Source of the DNA: Sphingobacteriales bacterium
Lineage (GTDB): Bacteria > Bacteroidota > Bacteroidia > Sphingobacteriales > Sphingobacteriaceae
DNA: 64,000 nt
Reading direction: 5' to 3'
Assembly (NCBI GenBank): GCA_028288165.1
Contig: JAQBOG010000033.1
Coordinates: 62,001-126,000 of the forward strand
In this document: piece after piece, positions 21,057-30,773 of the stretch
Layout of the letters: the number at the start of each line of letters is the position of its first letter
Numbering within the stretch: the first letter of the stretch is position 1
Made by a program: the position numbers and the translations under genes
Notes under the pieces: model-generated
What the model was told of the DNA's origin: nothing
Seen by the model: the letters and a program-made list of their open reading frames with translations, nothing else
The model's database searches: none

Positions 21057-21161
21057 GAATAGCATTCCAAAACGCTAAACCTCGAATTACTTCTAACCGC
21101 TATCAAGTCAAAAGTTGTTTAAAAAATACCTACCCTAATCTAACTCGATTCATCACTAAAC

Positions 21162-21199
21162 AAAGAAAGCCAACACCTATTAAGATGTTAGCTTTCTTT
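21162..21199. terminator. Terminator-like hairpin between the + strand lipoprotein and - strand glyA
   Basis: AAAGAAAGCcAACA-cctattaaga-TGTTaGCTTTCTTT with one mismatch; placed just after the glyA stop codon. Confidence 0.7.
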
Positions 21200-21231
21200 T
21201 ACTTTTTAAGCCTATTAGCTCAAATTGCATT

Positions 21232-22503
21232 TTATTTATACAATGGATGTTTTTCCATCATTTCATTAACCTTTTTATGAACCTTTTTGAAGTGTGTTTC
21301 ATCTTCAGGTTTGGTGATTACCTCATCAATGAATTCCACAATTTTCTCCATGTGTTTTTCTTTTAAACCACGGGTAGTAATTGCTGCAGTACCAACACGA
21401 ATTCCAGAAGTAACAAATGGCGATTTATCATCAAACGGAACCATGTTTTTGTTAGTAGTAATTCCTGCTTGCTCAAGTATATTTTCTGCTACTTTACCAG
21501 TAATGTTCTTGTTCCGTAAATCGATCAGCATTAAGTGATTGTCGGTACCACCAGAAATTAATTGGTAACCACGGCTCACAAATGCCGCAGCCATCGCTTC
21601 TGCATTCTTTTTAACCTGGATAATATATTTCATATAACCTTCGCTCAGCGCTTCACCAAAGGCAATTGCTTTTGCGGCGATAATATGCTCTAATGGTCCG
21701 CCTTGAGTTCCCGGGAAAACAGCCATATCTAACAAAGACGACATCATTCTCAGGTCACCTTTCGGAGTTTTAGCACCAAACGGATTTTCAAAATCCTTAC
21801 CCAACATAATCATTCCACCTCGAGGGCCTCTTAGCGTTTTATGCGTTGTAGTAGTTACCACATGGCAATGAGGAAGCGGATCAGCTAACAAACCACGAGC
21901 AATTAACCCAGCAGGGTGAGAAATATCTGCAACTACTAATGCACCAATTTCATCAGCAACCTGACGGATAAATTTGTAATCCCAATCTCTAGAATAAGCA
22001 GAAGCTCCACAGATTATAACCTTCGGCTTTTCTGCAAGAGCAACTTCTTCTAATTGTTTATAGTTAACTAAACCTGTTTCTCTGTCAACTCCGTAAAAAA
22101 ACGGGTTATAAATTTTACCAGAAAAATTTACTGGCGAACCGTGCGTAAGGTGTCCCCCATGAGCAAGATCAAAACCTAAAATTTTATCACCGGGTTGTAA
22201 CAACGCTAAAAAAACAGCCGCATTAGCCTGAGCTCCTGAATGTGGCTGAACATTTGCCCATTCTGCATTGAATAATTCTTTAGCTCTTTCAATTGCGATG
22301 GTTTCAATCTCATCAACCACTTCGCAGCCCCCATAATATCTTTTACCCGGCAAGCCTTCTGCATATTTATTGGTGAGTGCAGAACCTGCAGCTTCCATCA
22401 CCTGTTTGCTTACAAAATTCTCTGATGCAATCAGTTCAATCCCTGTCTCCTGTCTCTCTTGTTCTTCTTCAATCAGGCTAAATACAAGTTTATCTCTCTT
22501 CAT
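21232..22503 (-). CDS. glyA: Serine hydroxymethyltransferase
   Basis: [55 protein letters not shown] motif [16 protein letters not shown]. Confidence 0.97.
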   Translation of the reverse strand: MKRDKLVFSLIEEEQERQETGIELIASENFVSKQVMEAAGSALTNKYAEGLPGKRYYGGCEVVDEIETIAIERAKELFNAEWANVQPHSGAQANAAVFLALLQPGDKILGFDLAHGGHLTHGSPVNFSGKIYNPFFYGVDRETGLVNYKQLEEVALAEKPKVIICGASAYSRDWDYKFIRQVADEIGALVVADISHPAGLIARGLLADPLPHCHVVTTTTHKTLRGPRGGMIMLGKDFENPFGAKTPKGDLRMMSSLLDMAVFPGTQGGPLEHIIAAKAIAFGEALSEGYMKYIIQVKKNAEAMAAAFVSRGYQLISGGTDNHLMLIDLRNKNITGKVAENILEQAGITTNKNMVPFDDKSPFVTSGIRVGTAAITTRGLKEKHMEKIVEFIDEVITKPEDETHFKKVHKKVNEMMEKHPLYK

Positions 22504-22550
22504 TATTTGTTTGATATTATGGTAAAATTATCCTTAAACTTAACGTGGCG

Positions 22551-22558
22551 CAAAAGTA
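22551..22558 (-). promoter_or_regulatory. -7 box TACTTTTG upstream of glyA
   Basis: Reverse complement of caaaagta; exact TANNTTTG about 47 nt upstream of the glyA start. Confidence 0.4.
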
Positions 22559-22565
22559 CGGATTA

Positions 22566-23324
22566 TCAATGATTTGTCTGCTTTTTTAATTCAATCCAAA
22601 AATTATTAAATCCAAGACCTGTTTGTATTTCAATTAGCTGTTGTTGAAGCATTTCAAGCATGGCCAAAAAGTTATATACAAACTGAACCTTATTTTCAGA
22701 GGTAGCTAACAAACTTCTATAGTCGAGTCTCTGAGCGATGTCTAATAAATTACTAATAACTATTTTCTGATTCTCAATAGTGTATGGGTATTGAATTATC
22801 AGATGATCTGTATTCTGCTGAGTTTGATCATACTTTTGAATAACCCGGTTGTAAGCCATCATCAATTTATATAAACTCAAAGATGATAGTTCATCAACTG
22901 GTGCAGAAGGCTTTCCCATTTGCGACAATTCAAAATGGATATTACCTCGTTTTGATCTTTGCAGTCTGTTTTCTTCTAACACTTTTAATTGTTCTGAAAC
23001 ACTTTTAAACTTTTTATACTCAATCAGAGTATCGATCAAATTCTGTTGCAAATCAGTTTCATTGGCATTTTCATCCAATTCCTGTCTTGGTAACAGCGTT
23101 CTAGCTTTTATGCGCATTAATGTAGCTGCTACAAATATAAATTCGCTCGCAATCTCCATGTTTAATGAATTTAAATGGTGTAGATATTCTAAAAATTCAT
23201 TAGTGATGCTTGCAATAGCGATATCTTGGATATCAATCTCATCTCGTTCAATAAAAAATAAAAGCAAATCAAATGGGCCCTCAAATTGAGGTAACTTCAC
23301 TGCAAAGTTTTTATTAGGTACCAT
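22566..23324 (-). CDS. scpA: Segregation and condensation protein A
   Basis: FAVKLPQFEGPFDLLLFFIERDEIDIQDIAIASITNEFLEYL; C-terminal winged-helix-like region. Confidence 0.92.
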   Translation of the reverse strand: MVPNKNFAVKLPQFEGPFDLLLFFIERDEIDIQDIAIASITNEFLEYLHHLNSLNMEIASEFIFVAATLMRIKARTLLPRQELDENANETDLQQNLIDTLIEYKKFKSVSEQLKVLEENRLQRSKRGNIHFELSQMGKPSAPVDELSSLSLYKLMMAYNRVIQKYDQTQQNTDHLIIQYPYTIENQKIVISNLLDIAQRLDYRSLLATSENKVQFVYNFLAMLEMLQQQLIEIQTGLGFNNFWIELKKQTNH

Positions 23325-23364
23325 AAGTTTTGAATCCGTTTTTTTATAATATATTGCACATTTG

Positions 23365-23460
23365 GCGTACGAGCGGACTTTCTGTTACAATCTTTTTGCT
23401 TGTTCGTCCTTCGACTCCGCATAGGATGGCAAAAAGGATTTTCACGTCAATCCCGTACGC
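23365..23460. repeat. Palindromic intergenic element, copy 2 (REP-like)
   Basis: gcgtacgag...cccgtacgc outer stem; TTACAATCTTTTTGC...GCAAAAAGGATTTTCAC inner stem; shares long blocks with 15051-15128. Confidence 0.7.
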
Positions 23461-23528
23461 TCTAGCATGCTTTAAAGACCCATAATTGTTATAACAGCGA
23501 TCAAATAAAGGAAATAAAAATACATCTT

Positions 23529-23553
23529 TTGATATATACACTACGTATATCAA
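23529..23553. promoter_or_regulatory. Dyad TTGATATA-N9-TATATCAA upstream of dxs
   Basis: Perfect 8-bp half-sites, 60 nt upstream of the dxs start. Confidence 0.35.
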
Positions 23554-23568
23554 ATTAAAATATGGATA

Positions 23569-23576
23569 TAATTTTG
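23569..23576 (+). promoter_or_regulatory. -7 box TAATTTTG upstream of dxs
   Basis: TANNTTTG match about 37 nt upstream of the dxs ATG. Confidence 0.35.
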
Positions 23577-23612
23577 TTAAATTAGTTAATTTAGCACCCT
23601 ACAAAAAATTAC

Positions 23613-25541
23613 ATGAAAGTAAAGGCGGGAGAATTACTTGAGCAGATTAATTATCCTTCTGATTTAAAGAAATTTAAGGAAGAGGATTTAACTAAAATTT
23701 GCACTGAACTGCGTCAGTTTATTATAGATACGGTATCTGTAAATGGTGGTCATTTTGCATCAAGCTTAGGAGTTATTGAGCTAACTGTAGCCTTACACTA
23801 TGCCCTAAACACTCCGTACGATCAATTAATTTGGGATGTTGGCCACCAGGCATATGGTCATAAAATACTAACCGGCCGCCGCGATGATTTTCATACCAAC
23901 CGTGTTATAAATGGAATAAGCGGTTTTCCAAAAAGAGCTGAAAGCGAATACGATGCTTTTGGAGTGGGCCATTCTTCCACCTCTATTTCTGCAGCCTTGG
24001 GTATGGCTGTAGCATCACATTATAAAGGTGAAAAAGATCGTCAGCATGTTGCAGTAATTGGTGATGGCGCAATCACAGCTGGCTTGGCTTTTGAAGGACT
24101 AAATCATGCTGGAATTGAAAATTCAAATCTTTTAGTCGTACTCAATGACAACTGCATGTCTATTGATCCGAATGTGGGTGCCTTAAAAGAATACTTAACA
24201 GATATTACTACTTCAAAATCCTACAATAAATTCAGGGACGATATTTCTCATGTTTTAGGTAAGATATCTGAATTGGGCCCCAATGCTCATGAAATTGTTA
24301 AAAAGATAGAAAAGAGCATCAAGGGTACTTTACTTAAGAAAAGCAATTTTTTCGAAGCACTAAAATTTCGTTATTTCGGTCCAATTGATGGTCACGATGT
24401 AAAGCATTTAGTAAAAGTATTAAAACACTTAAAAGAGATTCCGGGTCCTAAATTACTTCACATTGTCACCGTAAAAGGCAAAGGTTATGCTTTGGCTGAG
24501 AAAGATCAAACGAAATGGCATTCTCCAGGCTTGTTTGATAAAATTACCGGCGAAATTAAAAAGAGCGCACCAGAAAAACCTCAACCACCTAAATACCAGG
24601 ATGTATTTGGAAACACCATCGTTGAGCTAGCGGAAGCGAATCCAAAAATAATGGGTGTTACTCCGGCGATGCCAAGTGGCTGTTCCTTGAATATTATGAT
24701 GAAAGCCATGCCAAAACGGGCTTTTGACGTGGGCATTGCAGAACAACATGCGGTCACATTTTCCGCAGGGTTGGCAACACAAGGTATGGTTCCCTTTTGC
24801 AATATTTACTCCACTTTTATGCAACGGGCCTATGATCAAGTAATTCATGATGTTGCGATTCAAAAATTGAATGTTGTTTTTTGTCTTGATCGGGCAGGAT
24901 TTGCCGGGGCAGATGGGCCTACTCATCATGGAGCGTATGATTTAGCTTACATGCGTTGCATACCAAACATGATCGTGTCGGCACCCATGAATGAAGAAGA
25001 GTTACGAAACCTGATGTATACTGCTCAATTAGAAAACATGGGTCCTTTTAGCATTCGCTATCCGCGTGGAAACGGAGTGATGACTGAGTGGCGACAACCC
25101 CTAAAAGCCATCGAAATTGGGAAAGGACGTAAAATTTGTAGTGGTGAAGAAGTAGCTATTCTTACGATTGGCCATATTGGTAACGAAGCAGTTCTAACAT
25201 GTTCTGAACTTAATCAAGAAGGAATTTTTCCAGCTCACTATGACATGCGTTTTGTTAAGCCACTAGATGCAAGCCTTTTACATGAAGTTTTTTCGAACTA
25301 TAAATATATCGTAACCGTAGAAGATGGCTGCATTCAAGGGGGCATGGGAAGTGCAGTTTTGGAGTTTATGGCAGATCATGGTTATTCTTCAAAAGTAATC
25401 CGGTTAGGAATACCAGATAAGATTATAGAGCATGGGGAACAACCAGAACTTTGGAGAGAATGCGGATATGATGCAAAAGCAATTATCGAAACTGTTAAGA
25501 AATTTTTAGTAGCGAGAGTTCATCAAGTTTTAGCTTCTTAA
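23613..25541 (+). CDS. dxs: 1-deoxy-D-xylulose-5-phosphate synthase
   Basis: FASSLGVIELTVALHYALNTPYDQLIWDVGHQAYGHKILTGRRD; GDGAITAGLAFEGLNHAG; DRAGFAGADGPTHHGAYD. Confidence 0.97.
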   Translation: MKVKAGELLEQINYPSDLKKFKEEDLTKICTELRQFIIDTVSVNGGHFASSLGVIELTVALHYALNTPYDQLIWDVGHQAYGHKILTGRRDDFHTNRVINGISGFPKRAESEYDAFGVGHSSTSISAALGMAVASHYKGEKDRQHVAVIGDGAITAGLAFEGLNHAGIENSNLLVVLNDNCMSIDPNVGALKEYLTDITTSKSYNKFRDDISHVLGKISELGPNAHEIVKKIEKSIKGTLLKKSNFFEALKFRYFGPIDGHDVKHLVKVLKHLKEIPGPKLLHIVTVKGKGYALAEKDQTKWHSPGLFDKITGEIKKSAPEKPQPPKYQDVFGNTIVELAEANPKIMGVTPAMPSGCSLNIMMKAMPKRAFDVGIAEQHAVTFSAGLATQGMVPFCNIYSTFMQRAYDQVIHDVAIQKLNVVFCLDRAGFAGADGPTHHGAYDLAYMRCIPNMIVSAPMNEEELRNLMYTAQLENMGPFSIRYPRGNGVMTEWRQPLKAIEIGKGRKICSGEEVAILTIGHIGNEAVLTCSELNQEGIFPAHYDMRFVKPLDASLLHEVFSNYKYIVTVEDGCIQGGMGSAVLEFMADHGYSSKVIRLGIPDKIIEHGEQPELWRECGYDAKAIIETVKKFLVARVHQVLAS

Positions 25542-25636
25542 ATTATAAAAATAAGGTAAAAAATGTCACCACAATGTCAGCTTTCTGGTTTCTTAAAACA
25601 ATTCTAATTAAAGACTGAGGTACAATATTTATTTTT

Positions 25637-25644
25637 TACTTTTG
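25637..25644 (+). promoter_or_regulatory. -7 box TACTTTTG upstream of the polysaccharide export gene
   Basis: TANNTTTG match 35 nt upstream of the 25680 start; candidate promoter for the + strand half of the polysaccharide locus. Confidence 0.45.
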
Positions 25645-25679
25645 CAAAATCTATTCTGTTATACATTAATTAAAAGTTT

Positions 25680-26471
25680 TTGAAAAAATCACTTTTCATC
25701 CTTGCCCTAATCATCGGAACTTTCTCGATTTCATCCTGTGTATCTAAAAAAGATGTTGTTTATTTTCAACCGAATTCTTTAGGGGAAGATCTTCAAAAGA
25801 TAGATATGATTACAAATTATGTTCCCAAACTGCAAAACGGTGACATACTATCAATAATGGTTAGTAGTTTGAGTCCTGAAGCAAGTGCGATGTTCAACCC
25901 TTATTTGGCAGCTCAGCTGGGTTCTGCAATGCCTTCACAAACAAATAACCTTACGCCTGTTTTTGGTTATTTAATAGATGAAGAAGGCTTTATTACATTA
26001 CCTCTTGTAGGCAAATTAAAAGTATCTGGGCTAACTACTAAAGAGGCAACGCATAGTATCACTGCTCAACTTGACAAATATCTTCAACAGCCAACAGTCA
26101 ACGTTCGGATATTAAATTTTCGTGTTTCTATACTAGGAGAAGTGGCTAGGCCGTCCGTTTACACCATACCGAATGAAAAAATCACTTTACCGGAGGCCTT
26201 AGGATTGGCGGGTGATTTAACCATATATGGACAAAGAAACAACGTTCTTATTGTGAGAGAAACAGAGGGTAAAAGGGAATTTTCAAGAATTGATCTTACT
26301 AAACGGGACTTATTCAACTCACCATACTATTATCTTCATGCCAATGATGTAATTTATGTCGAAGCTACCAAAGGGAAAGTGACCTCAACAGATAGAACCG
26401 TTCAAATAGCTCCGATTATTCTAAGTGGCTTAAGTTTATTAACTGTTATAATTATCAACGTTTTCAAATAA
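25680..26471 (+). CDS. Polysaccharide biosynthesis/export protein (Wza-like outer-membrane lipoprotein)
   Basis: Lipobox ISSCVSKK; Poly_export/SLBB-like region GYLIDEEGFITLPLVGKLKVSGLTTKEATHSITAQLDKYLQQPTVNVRILNFRVSILGEVARPSVYTIPN. TTG start. Confidence 0.92.
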   Translation: MKKSLFILALIIGTFSISSCVSKKDVVYFQPNSLGEDLQKIDMITNYVPKLQNGDILSIMVSSLSPEASAMFNPYLAAQLGSAMPSQTNNLTPVFGYLIDEEGFITLPLVGKLKVSGLTTKEATHSITAQLDKYLQQPTVNVRILNFRVSILGEVARPSVYTIPNEKITLPEALGLAGDLTIYGQRNNVLIVRETEGKREFSRIDLTKRDLFNSPYYYLHANDVIYVEATKGKVTSTDRTVQIAPIILSGLSLLTVIIINVFK

Positions 26472-26526
26472 TCTTAACCTTATCGATGCATTTATACGTA
26501 TCGTTTAATAGGATTTAAAGTATAAA

Positions 26527-28854
26527 ATGAATAATCTTCAAAACGATGCATTTTTCTTCCATAATGAAGAAGATGAAAATAATTTTAATCTTAAGGAATT
26601 TCTATACAAGTATCTTGCTTATTGGAAATGGTTTGCTATTTCTTTTTTTGTTGCATTACTGTGTGCTTTTTTTTATCTCAAAACTCAAACCCCTATTTAC
26701 AACATAAGCAGCAGTATCTTAATCAAAGATGATAAGAAAGGGATGGGTCAAGATGACATGTTGAAACAACTGGATATGTTCTCATCCACCAAGGTTGTTG
26801 ATAATGAAATTGAAATCCTTAAGTCGTATTCTTTAATGGAGAAAGTAGTAAAAGGCTTGAACTTGCAAGTTAGTTACTTCTCGAAAGGCAGGTTTAAAAA
26901 TGAACAGCTATACTATAAAAGCCCTATAAAGTTACAGGTTTTGAAAGCGTCTTCCTTAATATATGAGGAGCCATTAACTGTAAATATCGTTAACCCTAAG
27001 ATCATCGAAATTAATGGCAAGCGATTTCCTCTAAACCAGGTAATCAGCACAAAATATGGTATTCTAAAAGCAAACCTAACTGGTGAAAGCAAAGACATTA
27101 CCAACTTCGAAATTAGTATCTCCCCCATAGAAACCATTACACAATCGCTAATTAACAATATTAAGATTGAGCCAAGTAGCAAAATGTCGTCTGTATTATT
27201 ATTGAGTATACAAGACGCTAAACCGAATCGGGGTAAGGATGTGTTGAATAAGTTAGTGGAGGTTTATAATAATGCAGGCCTCGAAGACAAGAACAAAGCA
27301 GCGGCAAATACTCTCATCTTTATTGACGAACGACTTAAATTGATCTCCGGAGATTTAACTGATGTGGAGAAAACTGTCCAAAATTACAAGTCCCAACAAG
27401 GTATCACCGATATCAGTGCAGCTTCACAAGTATTTTTAGAAAATGTGCAGCAAACTGACAATCAATTGAATCAGGTGAAAATTCAGCAAAGTGTTTTAAA
27501 AGGCATTGAAGATTACATTAAAAATAAAAAAGAAGGATCAGGAACTGTGCCTTCGACTCTAGGTATTGATGATCCAACGATGCTCAAACTGATTGAATCT
27601 TTATCTGAATTAGAAACCCAGCGCTCACGTATGCTTCAAATGGTGAAGACTGACAACCCAATGGTTGTCGCACTGGACGAACAGATTCAAGGTATAAAAT
27701 CAGGTATCAATGAAAATATACAAACAATAAAGAAGAGTCTCTCCATTACCAGAGCCAGTTTGGAAAGCCAGAATCGTCAAGTGGAAGGCATGATTCGCTC
27801 TGTACCAGTAAAGGAGCGCCAGTTAGTGGATATTACGCGTCAGCAAGGGATAAAGAACAATTTATACATATATCTCTTACAGAAAAGAGAAGAAACTGCC
27901 TTATCATATGCATCTGCAGTATCCGATAGTCGAACAGTAGATGAGGCAAGAAGCAATAATACGCCCATCAAACCAGTTCCGAAAAAAATATATTTACTTT
28001 TTGCTCTGGTTGGTTTAGCTATTCCCTTTGGTAGTATTTATATTATTGATCTATTGAATGATAAGATCCAAAGTAGGAGAGACATCGAAAAGGCAACAAA
28101 AGCAACCATTTTAGGAGAGATTTCCTATTCTAGCCAAGAAAATGATGTTATCATGATTCAAAAAGGCCGTACTGCAGTAGCGGAACAAATACGAGCTTTA
28201 AGAACGAACCTTTCATTTCTTTCGCCCGGGAAAGGAGTTCAAAGCGTATTGTTTACATCCAGCATGTCGGGAGAAGGCAAATCGTTTATATCCTTAAACC
28301 TCGGAGCTAGCTTAGCACTAACGGAAAAGAAAACCATTATACTAGAGCTTGACCTACGCAAGCCCAAATTGCACGCCGCCTTAAATATGCCTAATGAAAG
28401 TGGCTTGAGTAATTACTTGATCGGAAAAGTTGAAATATCAGATATTATCAAAGAGATTCCAGATCAAAAGAATTACTATATAATAACCTGTGGCCCCATT
28501 CCTCCTAATCCTTCTGAATTATTAATTAATGGGCGCTTAGAAGAACTTATTATAAATCTGCGGAGCCGTTTTGATTATATTATTCTTGATGCCCCACCTA
28601 TTGGTTTAGTTACTGACGCACAAATTTTAGAAACGCAAGCTGATGCCACGTTATTTGTGATACGACATGATTACACGCCAAAGGAACGCCTTAAGTTATT
28701 CAATACATTTTATAAAGATAAAAAGTTTAAGAATCTGAATTTAATCTTTAACGCAGTGAAGCAGGGCGGAAGATACGGATATGGCTATGGTTATGGTTAT
28801 GGCTATGGCTATGGCTATTATGAACAGGACAAGACATCAAAGACCAATGCGTAA
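26527..28854 (+). CDS. Polysaccharide co-polymerase / BY-kinase (Wzc-like)
   Basis: Wzz N-domain; Walker A SSMSGEGKSFISLNLGASLALTEKKTIILELDLRKP; DYIILDAPP; Tyr-rich tail GYGYGYGYGYGYGYYEQDK. Confidence 0.95.
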   Translation: MNNLQNDAFFFHNEEDENNFNLKEFLYKYLAYWKWFAISFFVALLCAFFYLKTQTPIYNISSSILIKDDKKGMGQDDMLKQLDMFSSTKVVDNEIEILKSYSLMEKVVKGLNLQVSYFSKGRFKNEQLYYKSPIKLQVLKASSLIYEEPLTVNIVNPKIIEINGKRFPLNQVISTKYGILKANLTGESKDITNFEISISPIETITQSLINNIKIEPSSKMSSVLLLSIQDAKPNRGKDVLNKLVEVYNNAGLEDKNKAAANTLIFIDERLKLISGDLTDVEKTVQNYKSQQGITDISAASQVFLENVQQTDNQLNQVKIQQSVLKGIEDYIKNKKEGSGTVPSTLGIDDPTMLKLIESLSELETQRSRMLQMVKTDNPMVVALDEQIQGIKSGINENIQTIKKSLSITRASLESQNRQVEGMIRSVPVKERQLVDITRQQGIKNNLYIYLLQKREETALSYASAVSDSRTVDEARSNNTPIKPVPKKIYLLFALVGLAIPFGSIYIIDLLNDKIQSRRDIEKATKATILGEISYSSQENDVIMIQKGRTAVAEQIRALRTNLSFLSPGKGVQSVLFTSSMSGEGKSFISLNLGASLALTEKKTIILELDLRKPKLHAALNMPNESGLSNYLIGKVEISDIIKEIPDQKNYYIITCGPIPPNPSELLINGRLEELIINLRSRFDYIILDAPPIGLVTDAQILETQADATLFVIRHDYTPKERLKLFNTFYKDKKFKNLNLIFNAVKQGGRYGYGYGYGYGYGYGYYEQDKTSKTNA
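28774..28821 (+). repeat. Hexanucleotide (TAYGGN) coding tandem repeat
   Basis: TACGGATATGGCTATGGTTATGGTTATGGCTATGGCTATGGCTATTAT encodes the Wzc (YG)n tail. Confidence 0.85.
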
Positions 28855-28941
28855 TCCAGGCACCAAATTCATTGATAAGCAATGTTCCTGGATATATACG
28901 AACGGTTTAAATATTAGTATAAAGATAAGTTTTAATTAACA

Positions 28942-29982
28942 ATGGCTTTTTATACGCTAAAAGTTCACGATAAAAGGATTGAAACTAAAGATACTGTAAC
29001 TCTTTGTTTTAAACAGCCGGGATTAAAAAAAATAAAATACTTAGCCGGTCAGTACCTCACTCTTGTTTTTCGTATCAATGGCCGTCGCTATCTACGCCCA
29101 TACTCCTTTTCTTCATCTCCCGGGGTTGATTCCCTACTTGAAATAACCGTCAAAAGAATTCCTGGTGGGATAATCTCCAATCACATCAATGATGCTATCA
29201 ACATTGGCGACAGCATTGAAGTGATGGAACCAATGGGTGATTTTATCTATCAAAAAGATAAAGATTCTTCTTGTAGTTGTATCATTCTTTGGGGTGTAGG
29301 TAGTGGTATAACTCCACTAATCTCTATCGCGAAATACATACTATCTACCCATAGCGATAAAAAAGTTATTTTGCTTTACGGCAACCGTAATCACGAGTCA
29401 GTCATTTTTAGAGATCAAATACTTCACCTACAGCAAGAGTTCATTAACAATTTTACCGCCTGGCATTTCTTAACCCAGGCTGTGGTGGATGAAAGTAACC
29501 CCTCCCTGGTTCAAGGCCGTATCAATCCGGAAAAGGTGTTTGCAAATCTGAAACAGGATGATCTTGAAAACGCTGTACATTATATCTGTGGCCCTCCCCG
29601 ATTAAAAGAATCCGTAAAAAGTGCATTAAATCTTAAAGGAATTTCGTCAGATCGGATAAATACCGAAGATTTTGAATTAGTAAAAAATCCGAAAGATTTT
29701 GTGGATATCCACACTCAATTGATAGAACTCACTTTTAATAATATTAAAACAACCTTAGAAGTTGTGAAGGGGAAAAGTATCCTAGAGGCTGGCCTGGATG
29801 CGAACATCGAACTACCTTATTCTTGCCAAACAGGAAATTGTATCACTTGTAAAGGGGAGCTACTTTCAGGAACGGTGAAAACCATCGGCATAGATAAATT
29901 TCCAGAAGGTTTGGCGCAAAATGAATACTTACTTTGTTGCAGTTATCCTTTATCAAACGATGTAAAAATCACTATTAATTAA
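28942..29982 (+). CDS. ddhD: CDP-6-deoxy-delta-3,4-glucoseen reductase-like flavo-iron-sulfur protein (E3 / DdhD / AscD type)
   Basis: FNR-like FAD/NAD domains (RPYSFSSSP; GVGSGITPLISIAKYI) fused to a plant-type [2Fe-2S] domain (PYSCQTGNCITCKGEL...LLCC); adjacent to ddhA/B and rfbH. Confidence 0.85.
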   Translation: MAFYTLKVHDKRIETKDTVTLCFKQPGLKKIKYLAGQYLTLVFRINGRRYLRPYSFSSSPGVDSLLEITVKRIPGGIISNHINDAINIGDSIEVMEPMGDFIYQKDKDSSCSCIILWGVGSGITPLISIAKYILSTHSDKKVILLYGNRNHESVIFRDQILHLQQEFINNFTAWHFLTQAVVDESNPSLVQGRINPEKVFANLKQDDLENAVHYICGPPRLKESVKSALNLKGISSDRINTEDFELVKNPKDFVDIHTQLIELTFNNIKTTLEVVKGKSILEAGLDANIELPYSCQTGNCITCKGELLSGTVKTIGIDKFPEGLAQNEYLLCCSYPLSNDVKITIN

Positions 29983-29998
29983 CCTAAAAATAGCATAT

Positions 29999-30772
29999 AT
30001 GAAAGTAGTATTACTAGCAGGAGGTTTAGGAACCCGTTTATCCGAAGAAACTGTACTTAGGCCAAAGCCAATGGTTGAAATTGGAGGAATGCCAATACTT
30101 TGGCATATTATGAAAACCTATTCTGCACATGGTTTTAATGATTTTATTGTTTGTTTAGGTTATAAAGGATACGTAGTAAAAGAATATTTTGCGAATTATT
30201 TTTTACATAAGTCGGATGTAACTATTAATTTAAAAAATAATGCAATAGAAGTCCACGAATCTGAAGCAGAACCCTGGAAAATTACGTTGGTAGATACCGG
30301 AAATAATTCAATGACCGGTGGTAGAATTAAGCGTATTCAGAAATACGTGAATAATGAAACTTTCATGTTAACCTATGGTGATGGCGTGGCAGATATCAAT
30401 TTAAAGGAGTTAGTAAATTATCATAGAAGTCATGCAAAACTTTTTACGGTTACCTCTGTCCAGCCATCCGGCCGTTTTGGTGCATTAGATTTATCTCCTG
30501 ATAATGCTGTAACCTCATTTTTGGAAAAGCCCAAAGGAGATGGTTCTTGGATCAATGGTGGTTATATGGTTTGTGAACCCGGCGTCTTTGATTTTATAAA
30601 GGATGGTGATTCTACCGTATGGGAACAAGAACCTATGCAAACTATAGCGTTGTCAGGAGAAATGAATGCATTTAAGCACCATGGCTTTTGGCGTCCAATG
30701 GATACCCTGAAAGATAAACATGACTTAAACGAAATGTGGGACAATGGTCAATCACCCTGGAAAGTTTGGTAA
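29999..30772 (+). CDS. rfbF: Glucose-1-phosphate cytidylyltransferase
   Basis: MKVVLLAGGLGTRLSEETVLRPKPMVEIGGMPILWHIMKTYSAHGFNDFIVCLGYKGYVVKEYF. Confidence 0.95.
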   Translation: MKVVLLAGGLGTRLSEETVLRPKPMVEIGGMPILWHIMKTYSAHGFNDFIVCLGYKGYVVKEYFANYFLHKSDVTINLKNNAIEVHESEAEPWKITLVDTGNNSMTGGRIKRIQKYVNNETFMLTYGDGVADINLKELVNYHRSHAKLFTVTSVQPSGRFGALDLSPDNAVTSFLEKPKGDGSWINGGYMVCEPGVFDFIKDGDSTVWEQEPMQTIALSGEMNAFKHHGFWRPMDTLKDKHDLNEMWDNGQSPWKVW

Positions 30773-30773
30773 T

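Noticed and set aside
23344-23553. 69-aa - strand ORF upstream of scpA
   Set aside because: It covers the REP-like element and dyad; no coding signature.
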